Assembly (NCBI RefSeq): GCF_008122505.1
Contig: NZ_VSSB01000001.1
Location: forward strand, 1,658,891-1,722,890
Direction of reading: 5' to 3'
Source of the DNA: Agromyces mariniharenae
GTDB lineage: Bacteria > Actinomycetota > Actinomycetes > Actinomycetales > Microbacteriaceae
DNA length: 64,000 nt
Within the stretch, counting starts at the first letter, position 1. The number at the start of each line of letters is the position of its first letter. Position numbers and translations under genes: made by a program. Under the pieces are notes generated by a model. The model saw only the letters and a list, made by a program, of their open reading frames with translations, made no database searches and was not told the origin of the DNA. Positions 42,035 through 55,285 of this stretch are shown here, piece by piece.

Positions 42035-42382
42035 ATGATCGATGTCAAGCTCGATCGGAACGATCGGACCGACCTCTACGAGCAGGTGGCCGCCGAGATC
42101 CGTCGGTCGATCGCAGATGGCGAGGCTCTGCCGGGTGATCGCCTGCCCCCGGCGAGAGACCTGGCGGCCGTACTCGACGTGAACACCAACACGGTGCTGC
42201 GCGCGCTGCGCCTCCTGCGAGACGAGGGACTGCTCGAGTTCCGGCGCGGGCGCGGCATCTCGGTAGCGGGGGTCCCCGAGCGCGGCGCGGTGCTCCAACG
42301 CACCCGCGAACTCGTGGCGTTCGCACGCCAGCAGGGTTACAGCACCCAGGAGCTCATCGACATGATCGTCGCCGTCCCCTGA
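42035..42382 (+). CDS. short GntR regulator, YtrA subfamily type
   Basis: A 115-residue regulator. The N-terminal winged helix opens DLYEQVAAEIRRSIADGE, has LPPARDLAAVLDVNTNTVLRAL as helix-turn-helix, and EFRRGRGISVAG as the wing. Only about 40 residues follow, with no FCD or UTRA domain, which is the YtrA class. YtrA-type proteins usually repress membrane-transport or cell-envelope-stress operons and their own gene. ATG 42035 starts seven bases after the palindrome. It is divergent from member A, and a hairpin follows. Confidence 0.9.
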   Translation: MIDVKLDRNDRTDLYEQVAAEIRRSIADGEALPGDRLPPARDLAAVLDVNTNTVLRALRLLRDEGLLEFRRGRGISVAGVPERGAVLQRTRELVAFARQQGYSTQELIDMIVAVP

Positions 42383-42391
42383 GACGACCGC

Positions 42392-42417
42392 GGCTCGCCT
42401 GACTGGACAGGCGAGCC
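42392..42417. terminator. terminator hairpin between gntR and tRNA-Ala
   Basis: A perfect 10-bp stem, GGCTCGCCTG with its complement, and a six-base loop. It lies ten bases past the gntR stop and just beyond the 3' end of the convergent tRNA-Ala, so it could serve both. Confidence 0.75.
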
Positions 42418-42430
42418 GATGAAGACTGGG

Positions 42431-42503
42431 TGGAGCCTAGGAGATTCGAACTCCTGACATCCTGCTTGCAAAGCAGGCGCTCTACCAACTGAGCTAAGGC
42501 CCC
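42431..42503 (-). tRNA. tRNA-Ala (anticodon TGC)
   Basis: On the minus strand the acceptor stem is GGGGCCT/AGGCTCC (one G-T pair), the D-arm is AGCTCAGTTGGTAGAGC, the anticodon loop TTTGCAA carries TGC, and the T-arm is CAGGAGTTCGAATCTCCT. CCA is not encoded. It is the second of two adjacent tRNA genes downstream of DUF3566. Confidence 0.95.
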
Positions 42504-42544
42504 CGAGCGGATGTCGCGGCATCCGCGGGTGTGGAGTTGTGGAG

Positions 42545-42618
42545 TGGGGATACGAGGACTTGAACCTCGGACCTCTTCGTTATCAGCGAAGCGCTCTAAC
42601 CGCCTGAGCTATATCCCC
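42545..42618 (-). tRNA. tRNA-Ile (anticodon GAT)
   Basis: On the minus strand the acceptor stem is GGGGATA/TATCCCC, the anticodon loop CTGATAA carries GAT (reading AUC), and the T-arm CGAGGTTCAAGTCCTCG is intact. CCA is not encoded. The tRNA-Ile/tRNA-Ala pair after gyrA-DUF3566 is the standard actinobacterial order. Confidence 0.95.
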
Positions 42619-42683
42619 GAATTTCGGCCGAAGGAAAGACTACCCGACGGTGCGGGAATCTCCGAATCGAGCCGAGGTCGGCG

Positions 42684-43088
42684 TCAGTTGTTGGTGAAGC
42701 CGACCAGCAGGCCGCCCGTGATCTTGACGCTGAGGTTGTAGAGCACGGCCACGATCGCGCCGAGCGCGGTGGTCACGACCAGGTTGAGCAGCGCGGCGAC
42801 GACCGCGAAGCCCATCACGTTGCCGAGCGAGAGCACCGCGGTCAGGTCGCCGCTCGAGCCGGCCACGTCCTGCACGAGCGAGTTGACCTGCTCGAAGATG
42901 CCGGTCGAGCTCAGCACCGTGTGGATCAGGAAGGTCACGACGATGCTGATGACCGCGAAGCACACGGCCACGAGGAAGGACAGCTTCACCGCCGACCAGA
43001 AGTCGATGTAGACGAGGCGCAGGCGCACCTGCTTGGCCGGGGGCCGGCGGTTCGACTTGCGGGCCAGCTTCTCGGCGACGCTACTCAT
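42684..43088 (-). CDS. DUF3566 membrane protein
   Basis: A 134-residue protein with a basic N-terminus (about 25 residues) and two long membrane helices (WSAVKLSFLVAVCFAVISIV and the later GFAVVAALLNLVVTTALGAI). The KQVRLRLVYIDFWSAVKLSF opening is characteristic of DUF3566, which nearly always follows gyrA in actinobacteria. No function is established. ATG 43088 lies seven bases after the gyrA stop, so the two are cotranscribed. Confidence 0.92.
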   Translation of the reverse strand: MSSVAEKLARKSNRRPPAKQVRLRLVYIDFWSAVKLSFLVAVCFAVISIVVTFLIHTVLSSTGIFEQVNSLVQDVAGSSGDLTAVLSLGNVMGFAVVAALLNLVVTTALGAIVAVLYNLSVKITGGLLVGFTNN

Positions 43089-43094
43089 TGACGG

Positions 43095-47832
<4,738 letters not shown>

Positions 47833-48327
47833 TCAGCCGTAGGTATCGCGCGGACCACGCCCTGGAACCGATCTGGGACCCCTTTTCCAGGTGGGGGCAT
47901 CGGGTCCTTGGAAGCGGATCGTCTCGACCCCGGCTCCCGGGTACCGGTCGAGGATGCGGGTGACGAGCTCGGAACGCATCAGCCGGAGCTGCGTCGCCCA
48001 TGCCGTCGACTCGCAGCGCACCTGCAGCACGCCGTTCTCGATGGCGATCGCGTCGGAGTGCCGCGCGATCTCGTCGCCGGCGACCTCGGACCACGAGGCG
48101 AGCACCTCGTGCTGCGACAGCGGCGCGGTCCAGCCGAGCTGGCTGGTGAGCCCGTCGATCGCGTCGGCGAGCGGCTTCGGGTCGCGGCCGGGGGTGAATG
48201 GCTCGCCGCCGGTCGTGTCGCGGGTGCGGCTGCGTGCGCGACCGGGGCGTGGACGGGTGTCGCCGAAGATCTCGCGGAAGTGCTGGTAGACGCGCGCGGC
48301 CTCGGAGCGCTCGGGAGCTTCAGGCAT
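47833..48327 (-). CDS. dciA: DciA-like DUF721 protein (helicase loading)
   Basis: A 164-residue DUF721 protein. Its core reads HEVLASWSEVAGDEIARHSD followed by GVLQVRCESTAWATQLRLM, the conserved KH-like fold of DciA, which helps load the replicative helicase DnaB in bacteria without DnaC/DnaI. A basic, Pro/Arg-rich N-terminal third precedes it. ATG 48327 overlaps the recF 3' end by eight bases, so translation is coupled. This recF-DUF721-gyrB order is standard in actinobacteria. Confidence 0.9.
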   Translation of the reverse strand: MPEAPERSEAARVYQHFREIFGDTRPRPGRARSRTRDTTGGEPFTPGRDPKPLADAIDGLTSQLGWTAPLSQHEVLASWSEVAGDEIARHSDAIAIENGVLQVRCESTAWATQLRLMRSELVTRILDRYPGAGVETIRFQGPDAPTWKRGPRSVPGRGPRDTYG

Positions 48328-49528
48328 CCGTCGTCGCCTCCTCCTCGACGATGTGGCCGGCGTCGATGTGCACGATGCGTGCGATGAGCGGCTCGGGCAC
48401 GTCCTCGAGCACCGCCGCGGTCACGAGCACCTGCTCGAACCCGCCGATCGCCGCGGCCAGGCGCTCCCGGCGCAGCCGGTCGAGTTCGGCGAAGACGTCG
48501 TCGAGCACGAGCACCGGGTCGCCGGTGGTCGAGTCCCGGCGCAGCAGCTCCGCGGATGCCAGGCGCAGCGCGAGCGCGAACGACCACGACTCGCCGTGGC
48601 TCGCGTACCCCTTCGCGGGCAGGCCGTTGAGGAGCAGCACCACATCGTCGCGGTGCGGGCCGACGAGCGTGATCCCCCGCTCGAGCTCCTTCGGCCGCAG
48701 GTTGCGGATCGCCTCGGCGAAGCGGACGGCTGTGGCGGATGCCCCGTCGCCGGCGATGGCGGCGATCGCTTCGGATGCCGCGGCCGACCGCGGCGCGGCA
48801 TCCGCCGGGGTCTCGGACTCGGGGTCGGCCCCGTCGATCGAGAGGAGCGGACGCAGCCCTGGCGCGTGATCGGCGTCGACGATGGAGTGGTAGGCCGCGG
48901 CGAGCGGGGCGGCGAGCTCCCCCACGAGCGCCACGCGCTGGTCGATGAGCTCGGAGCCGAGCTGCACGAGCCGCTCGTCCCAGATGTCGAGCGTCGGGAG
49001 CTGGGCCGCGGCGAGGCCTCGGGCACGGGCGCTCTTCAGGAGCGAGTTGCGCTGCTTCAGCACCCGCTCGTAGTCGGCCATGACCCCCGCGAGGCGCGGA
49101 GTGCGCTGCACGAGCAGCTCGTCGAGCAGGCGGCGGCGCACGGAGGGCTCACCGCGGACGATCGCGAGGTCCTCGGGGGCGAAGAGCACGCTGTGCGCGT
49201 AGCGTGGCAGCTCGCGGGTCTTCACCGGTGATCGGTTGAGCTGCGCCCGATTGGCGCCCTGGCGGTTCAGCTGCAGCTCGATGAGGAGCTCGCGGTCGCC
49301 GTGCGCGAGCAGGGCGCGCACGATCGCGGCATCCGCCCCGGCCCGGATGAGCGCCTGGTCTCCCGAGACGCGATGGGACCCGAGCGTCGCGAGGTAGCCG
49401 ATCGACTCGACGAGGTTGGTCTTGCCCTGCCCGTTGCGGCCGACGAACACGGTGGCGCCGGGACCGAGCACGAGCTCGGCGCGCTCGTAGTTGCGGTAGT
49501 CGGTGAGGGAGAGGCGGGCGACGTGCAC
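48320..49528 (-). CDS. recF: RecF recombination/repair ATPase
   Basis: A 402-residue SMC-like ATPase. It opens with MHVARLSLTDYRNYERAEL, has Walker A GRNGQGKT at 30-37, and the Walker B region DPVLVLDDVFAELDRLRRERL near residue 345. RecF helps load RecA at gaps with RecO and RecR. GTG 49528 is chosen because GGGAG stands six bases upstream. It lies 117 bases after dnaN and overlaps dciA. Confidence 0.95.
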   Translation of the reverse strand: MHVARLSLTDYRNYERAELVLGPGATVFVGRNGQGKTNLVESIGYLATLGSHRVSGDQALIRAGADAAIVRALLAHGDRELLIELQLNRQGANRAQLNRSPVKTRELPRYAHSVLFAPEDLAIVRGEPSVRRRLLDELLVQRTPRLAGVMADYERVLKQRNSLLKSARARGLAAAQLPTLDIWDERLVQLGSELIDQRVALVGELAAPLAAAYHSIVDADHAPGLRPLLSIDGADPESETPADAAPRSAAASEAIAAIAGDGASATAVRFAEAIRNLRPKELERGITLVGPHRDDVVLLLNGLPAKGYASHGESWSFALALRLASAELLRRDSTTGDPVLVLDDVFAELDRLRRERLAAAIGGFEQVLVTAAVLEDVPEPLIARIVHIDAGHIVEEEATTDA

Positions 49529-49562
49529 GCTGGGCTCCCTTCCTCGGCCGGACGCCTCAACG

Positions 49563-49636
49563 CTACCCGCGCCGACCGACTCCGGTGGTCGAGCAGCGGC
49601 CGCGGAATCGCACCACCCCGGTGGTCGGGTAGCGCC
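49563..49636. repeat. two copies of a CCGGTGGTCG(A/G)G(C/T)AGCG element
   Basis: CCGGTGGTCGAGCAGCG at about 49582 and CCGGTGGTCGGGTAGCG at about 49618 lie in the dnaN-recF gap. The motif also faces partial inverse copies (CGCTACCCG at about 49560; ACCACCCCGGTGGT), so the region can fold. From general knowledge, TGGTCGAGTAGCG-type elements are scattered between genes in Microbacteriaceae; that link is recalled, not checked. Confidence 0.5.
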
Positions 49637-49645
49637 GGCAGAACG

Positions 49646-50794
49646 TCACCGCAGCAGCAGGTTCGGCTGCAGCAGGTAGCGGTACGTGTCGGCGCCGGCC
49701 TGGTCGCGCGACGTCTGGCTCGTGATGAGCACGGGACCCGGCTTGTTGGGGTTCTCCGTCTTGGTGAAGGAGATGCGCACGAACTCCGAGTGCACCGCGC
49801 CGAGGCCGTCGAGCAGGAACTGCGGCTTGAGCGACACGACCGTGTCGTCGCCCGTGAGGATGGCGTCGATCGTCTCGGAGGCCTGGGCCTGCTGGCTGCC
49901 GATCGCCTCGAGCGTGAGTCCGTCGGCGGTGAAGCTGTAGCGGAGCGCGGCCTCGCGCTCGAGCACGAGCGCCACGCGGCGGGTGGCCTCGATGAGCTCG
50001 GCCGTGTTCATGACCGCGTAGTTGTCGACGGTCTCGGGGAAGAGCCGGCGCACGGGCGGGAAGTTGCCCTTGATGAGGAGGGACGTCACGGTCTTGCGGT
50101 CGGCGCTGAACGCGATGAGCTCGCGATCGTCGCGGCTGGTGATCGCGACCGAGATCGTGCCCGAGTGCCCGAAGGTCTTGCCGACCTCCTGCAGGGTGCG
50201 GGCAGGCACGAGCGCCGCGAGCGTCTCCTCGGAGGCGACACCGCCGCCGTCCCATTCGATCTCGCGGATCGCGACGCGATACCGGTCGGTCGCGACGAGG
50301 CTGAGGTTGTTCTCGCGCACCTCGAGCTGCACCCCGGTGATCACGGGGGTCACGTCGTCTCGGGATGCCGCGACGGCGACCTGCGCGACGGCCGTGGCGA
50401 ACTCCTCGGCCGGGACCACGCCGGACTCGGTGCCCACCTCGGGGATCGACGGGTATTCCTCGACCGGCATCGAGAGGAGGGTGAAGCTCGCGGAGCCGCA
50501 GGTCACGGAGATGCGGGACTCCTCGGTCGCGACGTGCACGGGCGCGTTCGGCAGGCGGCCGGCGATCTCGGCGAGGAGGCGACCCGAGACCAGGACCGTG
50601 CCCGACTCCTCGACGTCGGCTTGGATCTCGGTCTGCGACGAGACCTCGTAGTCGAAGGAGGAGAGCACGAGGCCGTCGTCGTTCGCCTGGATCAGCACGC
50701 CGGAGAGGATGGGCAGCGTCGTGCGCTGCGGCAGGAGCTTGACGGCGAAGGACACGGCCTCACTGAAGACGTCGCGATTGACCTGGAACTTCAC
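49646..50794 (-). CDS. dnaN: DNA polymerase III beta clamp
   Basis: A 382-residue sliding clamp starting MKFQVNRDVFSEAVSFAVKL, with three repeats of the processivity fold and the late AVHSEFVRISFTKTENPNKP and C-terminal YRYLLQPNLLLR typical of actinobacterial DnaN. The dimer encircles DNA and holds polymerase III and repair factors. GTG 50794 has GGGAG upstream. The 694 bases upstream, before dnaA, form oriC. Confidence 0.97.
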   Translation of the reverse strand: MKFQVNRDVFSEAVSFAVKLLPQRTTLPILSGVLIQANDDGLVLSSFDYEVSSQTEIQADVEESGTVLVSGRLLAEIAGRLPNAPVHVATEESRISVTCGSASFTLLSMPVEEYPSIPEVGTESGVVPAEEFATAVAQVAVAASRDDVTPVITGVQLEVRENNLSLVATDRYRVAIREIEWDGGGVASEETLAALVPARTLQEVGKTFGHSGTISVAITSRDDRELIAFSADRKTVTSLLIKGNFPPVRRLFPETVDNYAVMNTAELIEATRRVALVLEREAALRYSFTADGLTLEAIGSQQAQASETIDAILTGDDTVVSLKPQFLLDGLGAVHSEFVRISFTKTENPNKPGPVLITSQTSRDQAGADTYRYLLQPNLLLR

Positions 50795-51488
50795 GGTTCT
50801 CCCGTCCTCGTGCTGCTGGCTGGCTCACCCATGCTATCCGGACTGTTCCGCACGGTGTCGGGACATTCCGTGTGCGCTCGGGCATCGTCACCGCGGTCGT
50901 GAGCGACAGGTCGACGCGGTGGTGCGCGGCGCACGCCCCGGGTCCGCGTGCATCGAGGTGAGCGCCCAGGGTCGCGTGCCCTGCGGGCGCGACTGAACCA
51001 CGGCGACGGACATTCCACACCCCTCGACCGTCGACATCGGGTCGCGAGTCGCACGATGTGAGACCTCGGCTCCGACCCCGACGCCCTCGATGTTGTCGGG
51101 CCCGCGCTTAATCCATCTTTCTCTTAACGGTGTTAACCGCTGTGGAAACTGTGGATGGTGTGCTGCGATGCGCGGAACCACGCCGATGTCTGCCGATCGG
51201 AGCTGTGCACAGCGTGTGCGATTCGACCGGGAAGCGTCGAGCGGGCCGCGTGGGCCGGGTGGGGTTTTGCACAGGCTCCCCCGCCGTCTCAACAGGCGTT
51301 GCGGGCCGTCCCCTTAACAATCCACAACTTTTCCACAGTTGTGGGAATCGCCCGTTCAGGGGTCACGGAGCGCCTGCGGAGGGCGCGGAAGCGGGCTCGA
51401 TGACGTCGTGCGAGGGTGTCGCGCGGTGGCGCGGCATCCGTTCGACGCGGGCGCGCGGCATCCGTGCGACGCCCGTTCGCGGCATCCG
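50795..51488. other. oriC: oriC: origin of chromosomal replication
   Basis: The 694-base gap between dnaN and dnaA. DnaA-box-like sequences cluster in the dnaA-proximal half: CTGTGGAAA (51140) and CTGTGGATG (51149) on one strand, CTGTGCACAG (51203), TTTTGCACAG (51265), AATCCACAA (51319), TTTTCCACA (51329) and TTGTGGGAA (51339). An AT-richer patch with TTAA steps at about 51107-51137 is the likely unwinding element. The dnaN promoter must also lie here. Gene strands switch direction on the two sides, as expected for an origin. Confidence 0.9.
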
Positions 51489-52910
51489 TCAGCGGTAGCG
51501 GGCGTTCTGCTTGATGCGTGCGGTGAGCTCGGTGACCTGGTTGTAGATCGACCGGCGCTCCTTCATGAGCTCCGAGATCTTCTTGTTCGCGTACATCACG
51601 GTGGTGTGGTCGCGGTTGCCGAAGAGCTGTCCGATCTTCGGCAGCGACAGGTTCGTGAGCTCACGGCAGAGGTACATGGCGATCTGCCGCGCGGTAGCGA
51701 CGGCCTGGGACCGGCTCGAGCCGTAGAGGTCGTCGACCGTGAGCTTGAAGTAGTCGGCCGTGGCCGTGATGATGTCGACCGGCGCGACGACGTTGTCGGT
51801 GTCGTCGGTGATGAGGTCCTTGAGCACGGTCTGCACGAGCGGCATGTCGACGGGCGTGCGGTTGAGGCTCGCGAACGCGGTGACGCGGATGAGCGTGCCC
51901 TCGAGCTCGCGGATGTTGGAGGAGACCTTCGACGCCATGTACTCGAGGATCTCGTCGGGCACCTGGAGCCGCTCGGACTGCGCCTTCTTGCGGAGGATGG
52001 CGATGCGGGTCTCGAGGTCGGGCGCCTGCACGTCGGTGATGAGGCCCCACTCGAAGCGGCTGCGCATCCGGTCCTCGAACCCCGTGAGGTGCTTCGGCGG
52101 CACGTCGCTCGTGATCACGACCTGCTTGTTGTGGTCGTGCAGCGTGTTGAAGGTGTGGAAGAACGCCTCCTGCGTCTCCGCCTTGCCCTGCAGGAACTGG
52201 ATGTCGTCGATGAGCAGGATGTCGATGTTGCGGTAGCGCTGCTGGAACAGCGAGCCGCGGTTGTTCGCGATCGAGTTGATGAAGTCGTTCGTGAACTCCT
52301 CCGACGAGACGTACCGCACGCGGATGCCGGGATAGAGGCTCTGCGCGTAGTGGCCGATCGCGTGCAGGAGGTGCGTCTTGCCGAGCCCGGAGTCGCCGTA
52401 GATGAAGAGGGGGTTGTAGGCCTTCGCCGGCGCCTCGGCCACGGCGACCGCGGCCGCGTGGGCGAAGCGGTTGGACTGGCCGATGACGAAGCTGTCGAAC
52501 GAGTACTTCGGGTTGAGGCGTGCGTCGCGCGGTCGGTCGGGGCTCGTGTTCTCGAACACCGACTGCGGGGAGGCCGGCAGCTCGACCGGGTTGGGGTAGT
52601 CGTCGAACGCGGCGGGCTTCGGCTCGGGCGCCCGCGTCTCCTCGAGCTCGGGGTTCACGACCACGTAGAAGGAGGTCACCGACGAGGGCGACTCGATCGC
52701 GCTCATCGCCGAGAGGAGCGAGACGCGCATCCGCTGGTTGAGCATGCTGGCCGTGAAGTCGTTCGGGACCTCGAGGTAGAAGGTGCCGGCGGCGATGCCC
52801 TTGGGCTCGACCAGGTTGAGGAACCCCTGCAGCATCGGGGTGATCGCGTCGTCGTCGTTGAGTCGGTCGAGGACGGTGGCCCATGTATCGGAGATGGGCT
52901 GCTCTGTCAT
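51489..52910 (-). CDS. dnaA: DnaA replication initiator
   Basis: A 473-residue AAA+ initiator. Domain I is about 1-90, a Pro-rich domain II linker about 90-130, then the AAA+ domain with KYSFDSFVIGQSNRFAHAAA, Walker A GDSGLGKT at 172-179 and Walker B ILLIDDIQFL, and domain IV with the box-binding signature LFGNRDHTTVMYA near the C-terminus. ATG 52910 is preceded by GGGGA; an in-frame start four codons upstream is weaker. It binds the boxes in the adjacent oriC and probably its own promoter. Confidence 0.98.
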   Translation of the reverse strand: MTEQPISDTWATVLDRLNDDDAITPMLQGFLNLVEPKGIAAGTFYLEVPNDFTASMLNQRMRVSLLSAMSAIESPSSVTSFYVVVNPELEETRAPEPKPAAFDDYPNPVELPASPQSVFENTSPDRPRDARLNPKYSFDSFVIGQSNRFAHAAAVAVAEAPAKAYNPLFIYGDSGLGKTHLLHAIGHYAQSLYPGIRVRYVSSEEFTNDFINSIANNRGSLFQQRYRNIDILLIDDIQFLQGKAETQEAFFHTFNTLHDHNKQVVITSDVPPKHLTGFEDRMRSRFEWGLITDVQAPDLETRIAILRKKAQSERLQVPDEILEYMASKVSSNIRELEGTLIRVTAFASLNRTPVDMPLVQTVLKDLITDDTDNVVAPVDIITATADYFKLTVDDLYGSSRSQAVATARQIAMYLCRELTNLSLPKIGQLFGNRDHTTVMYANKKISELMKERRSIYNQVTELTARIKQNARYR

Positions 52911-53335
52911 CGTTCCCCGCAATCCCTCGGTGCCGTCGTGTGCCGCTCATCGATCCCCCGATCGATGGAACGAGCGGCGCGAGGCGAAGTGTTCACCGTT
53001 ATCCACCGGCTGTGTGCAGAATCGGCGAGACGCCCGGGATTCCGCGTGCAAGGCTGGGGATAACTGGTCTCACACGCTAGCGAAACTCGCCCCCTGGGAC
53101 AAATGCCGGAGGAGGGATTCGACGCCTCCCGCGTGTCGATCCACAGGGTATCCCGAGGTATGCGGGATACTCTTCCGTTCGCACTATGCCGGCTTCGGAC
53201 TTCGCCTGGTTTGACCACGGGTCCGGGAGGCCGTAGTTTTAATAGGTTGACCCCAGCCCTTTCGGGCACCCAGTTTCCCTCCGGAGCATCGCACTCGCTG
53301 CGCGGCGCGGAGATTCCGACAGCCGGAGAAGAAGA
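52911..53335. other. dnaA-rpmH divergent intergenic region
   Basis: A 425-base gap between the divergent dnaA and rpmH genes. It contains TTATCCACC at 52999 and CGATCCACAG at 53137, DnaA-box-like sites that would let DnaA repress its own gene. The rpmH promoter is described separately. No coding frame is credible here. Confidence 0.6.
53211..53239 (+). promoter_or_regulatory. strong sigma70-type promoter of rpmH
   Basis: TTGACC at 53211 and TAGTTT at 53234 are separated by exactly 17 bases, close to consensus for a high-GC genome. The transcript would start near 53246, about 90 bases before the rpmH ATG, and drive rpmH-rnpA and beyond. Confidence 0.75.
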
Positions 53336-53473
53336 ATGAGCAAGCGTACCTTCCAGCCGAACAACCGTCGTCGCGCCAAGAAGCACGGCTTCCGCCTTCG
53401 CATGCGCACCCGCGCGGGCCGCGCCATCCTCTCGGCTCGCCGCGCCAAGGGTCGCACCGAACTCTCCGCGTAA
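53336..53473 (+). CDS. rpmH: 50S ribosomal protein L34
   Basis: A 45-residue basic protein, [20 protein letters not shown] at the N-terminus and [11 protein letters not shown] at the end, the unmistakable L34 pattern. It sits in the exit region of the large ribosomal subunit. ATG 53336 follows GGAGAAGAAGA. It is the first gene of the rightward operon from oriC, eight bases ahead of rnpA. Confidence 0.98.
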   Translation: MSKRTFQPNNRRRAKKHGFRLRMRTRAGRAILSARRAKGRTELSA

Positions 53474-53481
53474 GTCCCTCG

Positions 53482-53874
53482 GTGCTCGCCAAAGCCAATC
53501 GCATCACGAGCGCCGACGACTACCGAGCCGTCGTGCGCCGGGGTGCGAAGGTCGCCGGTGCCCACACCGTGAGCTATCTGCGCTCACGGGAGTCGGGCAC
53601 CGACGCACGCTTCGGCTTCATCGTCTCCAAGAAGGTCGGCACGGCGGTGCGACGCAACCTCCTGCGCCGACGGCTCAAGGCCGTCTGCCACGAAGCCCTG
53701 GGCGACGGCGTCCACGGCGTCGATGTGGTGGTCCGGGCATTGCCCGGTGCGGCCGAGGTGGAATGGTCCGAGTTGCGCGGCGAGGTGCTCGCCGCGTTCA
53801 CCCGCGGGCCGGCACGTGCCGCCGCCCGCCCGGTTGAGGCCGTCGCGGCGGCCGCCGCCATGAAGGACGGCTGA
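53482..53874 (+). CDS. rnpA: ribonuclease P protein component
   Basis: A 130-residue protein starting MLAKANRITSADDYRAVVRR and carrying the RNA-binding signature AVRRNLLRRRLK in the middle. It joins the RNase P RNA to mature tRNA 5' ends. An Ala-rich tail of about 25 residues follows the fold. GTG 53482 lies eight bases after the rpmH stop, a conserved arrangement. Confidence 0.96.
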   Translation: MLAKANRITSADDYRAVVRRGAKVAGAHTVSYLRSRESGTDARFGFIVSKKVGTAVRRNLLRRRLKAVCHEALGDGVHGVDVVVRALPGAAEVEWSELRGEVLAAFTRGPARAAARPVEAVAAAAAMKDG

Positions 53875-53876
53875 CG

Positions 53877-54308
53877 ATGCGCAACCTGGCGTTCTTCATC
53901 CTGCTCATCCCGCGCAACCTCGGCGTCCTGCTGCTCCGCGCGTATCGCGCCGTGATCTCGCCCCTCTACGGGGACGTGTGCCGGTACTACCCCTCTTGCT
54001 CCGCATACGGCCTCGGCTCCGTGCAGCAGCGCGGACTGGTGGTCGGTTCCGCCCTGACGGCCTGGCGCATCGTCCGGTGCAACCCGTGGACGGCCGGCGG
54101 CATCGACGAGGTGCGCGCCGCGCGTCACGACCGGTACCGCATCACGAAGTTCGGATGGGTCGTGCCGGCCGGCATGTTCCCCAAGGCCGAAGCGGATGCC
54201 GCGGCCGCCCGCCTCGCCCACGAGCTCGAGCACCGAGCCGCCGCCGAGCCCCGCGCCGATGAGCCGGTCCTCGCGAACTCCTCCCCCAACCTGTCCCGGA
54301 AGGACTGA
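53877..54308 (+). CDS. yidD: YidD membrane-insertion efficiency factor
   Basis: A 143-residue YidD protein. The core shows LLRAYRAVISPLYGDVCRYYPSCSAY with the conserved Cys pair and CNPWTAGGIDEV. The usual family protein is about 80-110 residues; here a C-terminal Ala/Glu-rich extension of about 40 follows. It assists YidC. ATG 53877 is two bases after the rnpA stop. Confidence 0.93.
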   Translation: MRNLAFFILLIPRNLGVLLLRAYRAVISPLYGDVCRYYPSCSAYGLGSVQQRGLVVGSALTAWRIVRCNPWTAGGIDEVRAARHDRYRITKFGWVVPAGMFPKAEADAAAARLAHELEHRAAAEPRADEPVLANSSPNLSRKD

Positions 54309-54316
54309 CTCGTTCC

Positions 54317-55282
54317 ATGCCTGATTTTCTCGGCTTGATCCTCTGGCCCATCAAGTGGGCCATCGAGTTGATCCTCGTCGCCTTCCATTCGATGTGGACG
54401 TTCTTCGGGCTCGACCCCGATGCGGGTGTCACCTGGGTGCTCTCGATCGTCGGGCTGGTCATCGTCGTTCGCGCGGCGCTCATCCCGATCTTCGTGCGCC
54501 AGATCAAGAGCCAGCGTCGCATGCTCGAGGTCGCTCCCCAGCTCAAGAAGATCCAGGACAAGTACAAGGGCAAGAAGGACCAGTTCTCGCGCGAGGCCAT
54601 GTCGCGCGAGACGATGGAGCTCTACAAGAAGACCGGGACCAACCCGCTCTCCTCGTGCCTCCCGCTCCTGCTCCAGATGCCGATCTTCTTCGGCCTCTTC
54701 TCGGTGCTCAACGACGCGTCCGTGCACGACCGAGCCGGCGTCGGTGCCCTCTCGCAGGAGCTCGCCGACTCGTTCGCGAATGCCGTGTTCCTCGGAGCCC
54801 CGTTGAACTCCACCTTCATCGAGGCGTGGAACAACGGCGGTCAGCCGTGGCAGACCATGGTGGTCGCGTCGGTGATGATCGTCCTGATGACCGCATCGCA
54901 GTTCATCACGCAGCTGCAGATCGTCTCGAAGAACATGTCGCCCGAGACCAAGGCGAGCCCCATGTTCCGCCAGCAGCGCATCCTGCTGTACCTGCTCCCG
55001 CTGGTGTTCGCGGTTTCGGGTGTCGCCTTCCCGCTCGGCGTCATGTTCTACTGGCTCGTCTCGAACTTCTGGACCATGGGTCAGCAGTTCCTGGTCATCC
55101 GCAACATGCCGACCCCCGGGTCCGAAGCGGCCCGTGCTCGTGAAGCTCGCCTCGCCAAGAAGGGCAAGCTCGTCGTCGAGGAGAAGCACGAGAACGACGT
55201 CGCCGAGCCGAAGAAGCCGACGACCACGCAGCGCCAGCAGCCGATGGGCAAGGCCCGTGCGAAGAAGCAGGGCGGAAAGTAG
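54317..55282 (+). CDS. yidC: YidC/Oxa1-type membrane protein insertase
   Basis: A 321-residue insertase with five membrane helices. Helix 1 contains the WAIELILVAFHSMW segment; VVRAALIPIFVRQIKSQRRM carries the functionally key Arg; SCLPLLLQMPIFFGLFSVLN is the conserved helix 3. A Lys-rich C-terminal tail (GKARAKKQGGK) can touch ribosomes, as usual in Gram-positives. It follows yidD by eight bases. Confidence 0.95.
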   Translation: MPDFLGLILWPIKWAIELILVAFHSMWTFFGLDPDAGVTWVLSIVGLVIVVRAALIPIFVRQIKSQRRMLEVAPQLKKIQDKYKGKKDQFSREAMSRETMELYKKTGTNPLSSCLPLLLQMPIFFGLFSVLNDASVHDRAGVGALSQELADSFANAVFLGAPLNSTFIEAWNNGGQPWQTMVVASVMIVLMTASQFITQLQIVSKNMSPETKASPMFRQQRILLYLLPLVFAVSGVAFPLGVMFYWLVSNFWTMGQQFLVIRNMPTPGSEAARAREARLAKKGKLVVEEKHENDVAEPKKPTTTQRQQPMGKARAKKQGGK

Positions 55283-55285
55283 ACG

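Noticed and set aside
38406..42503. An integrated mobile island at tRNA-Ala
   Set aside because: The block ends near the tRNA, but no integrase, no repeat of the tRNA 3' end and no transposase were found; it may simply be an accessory cluster.
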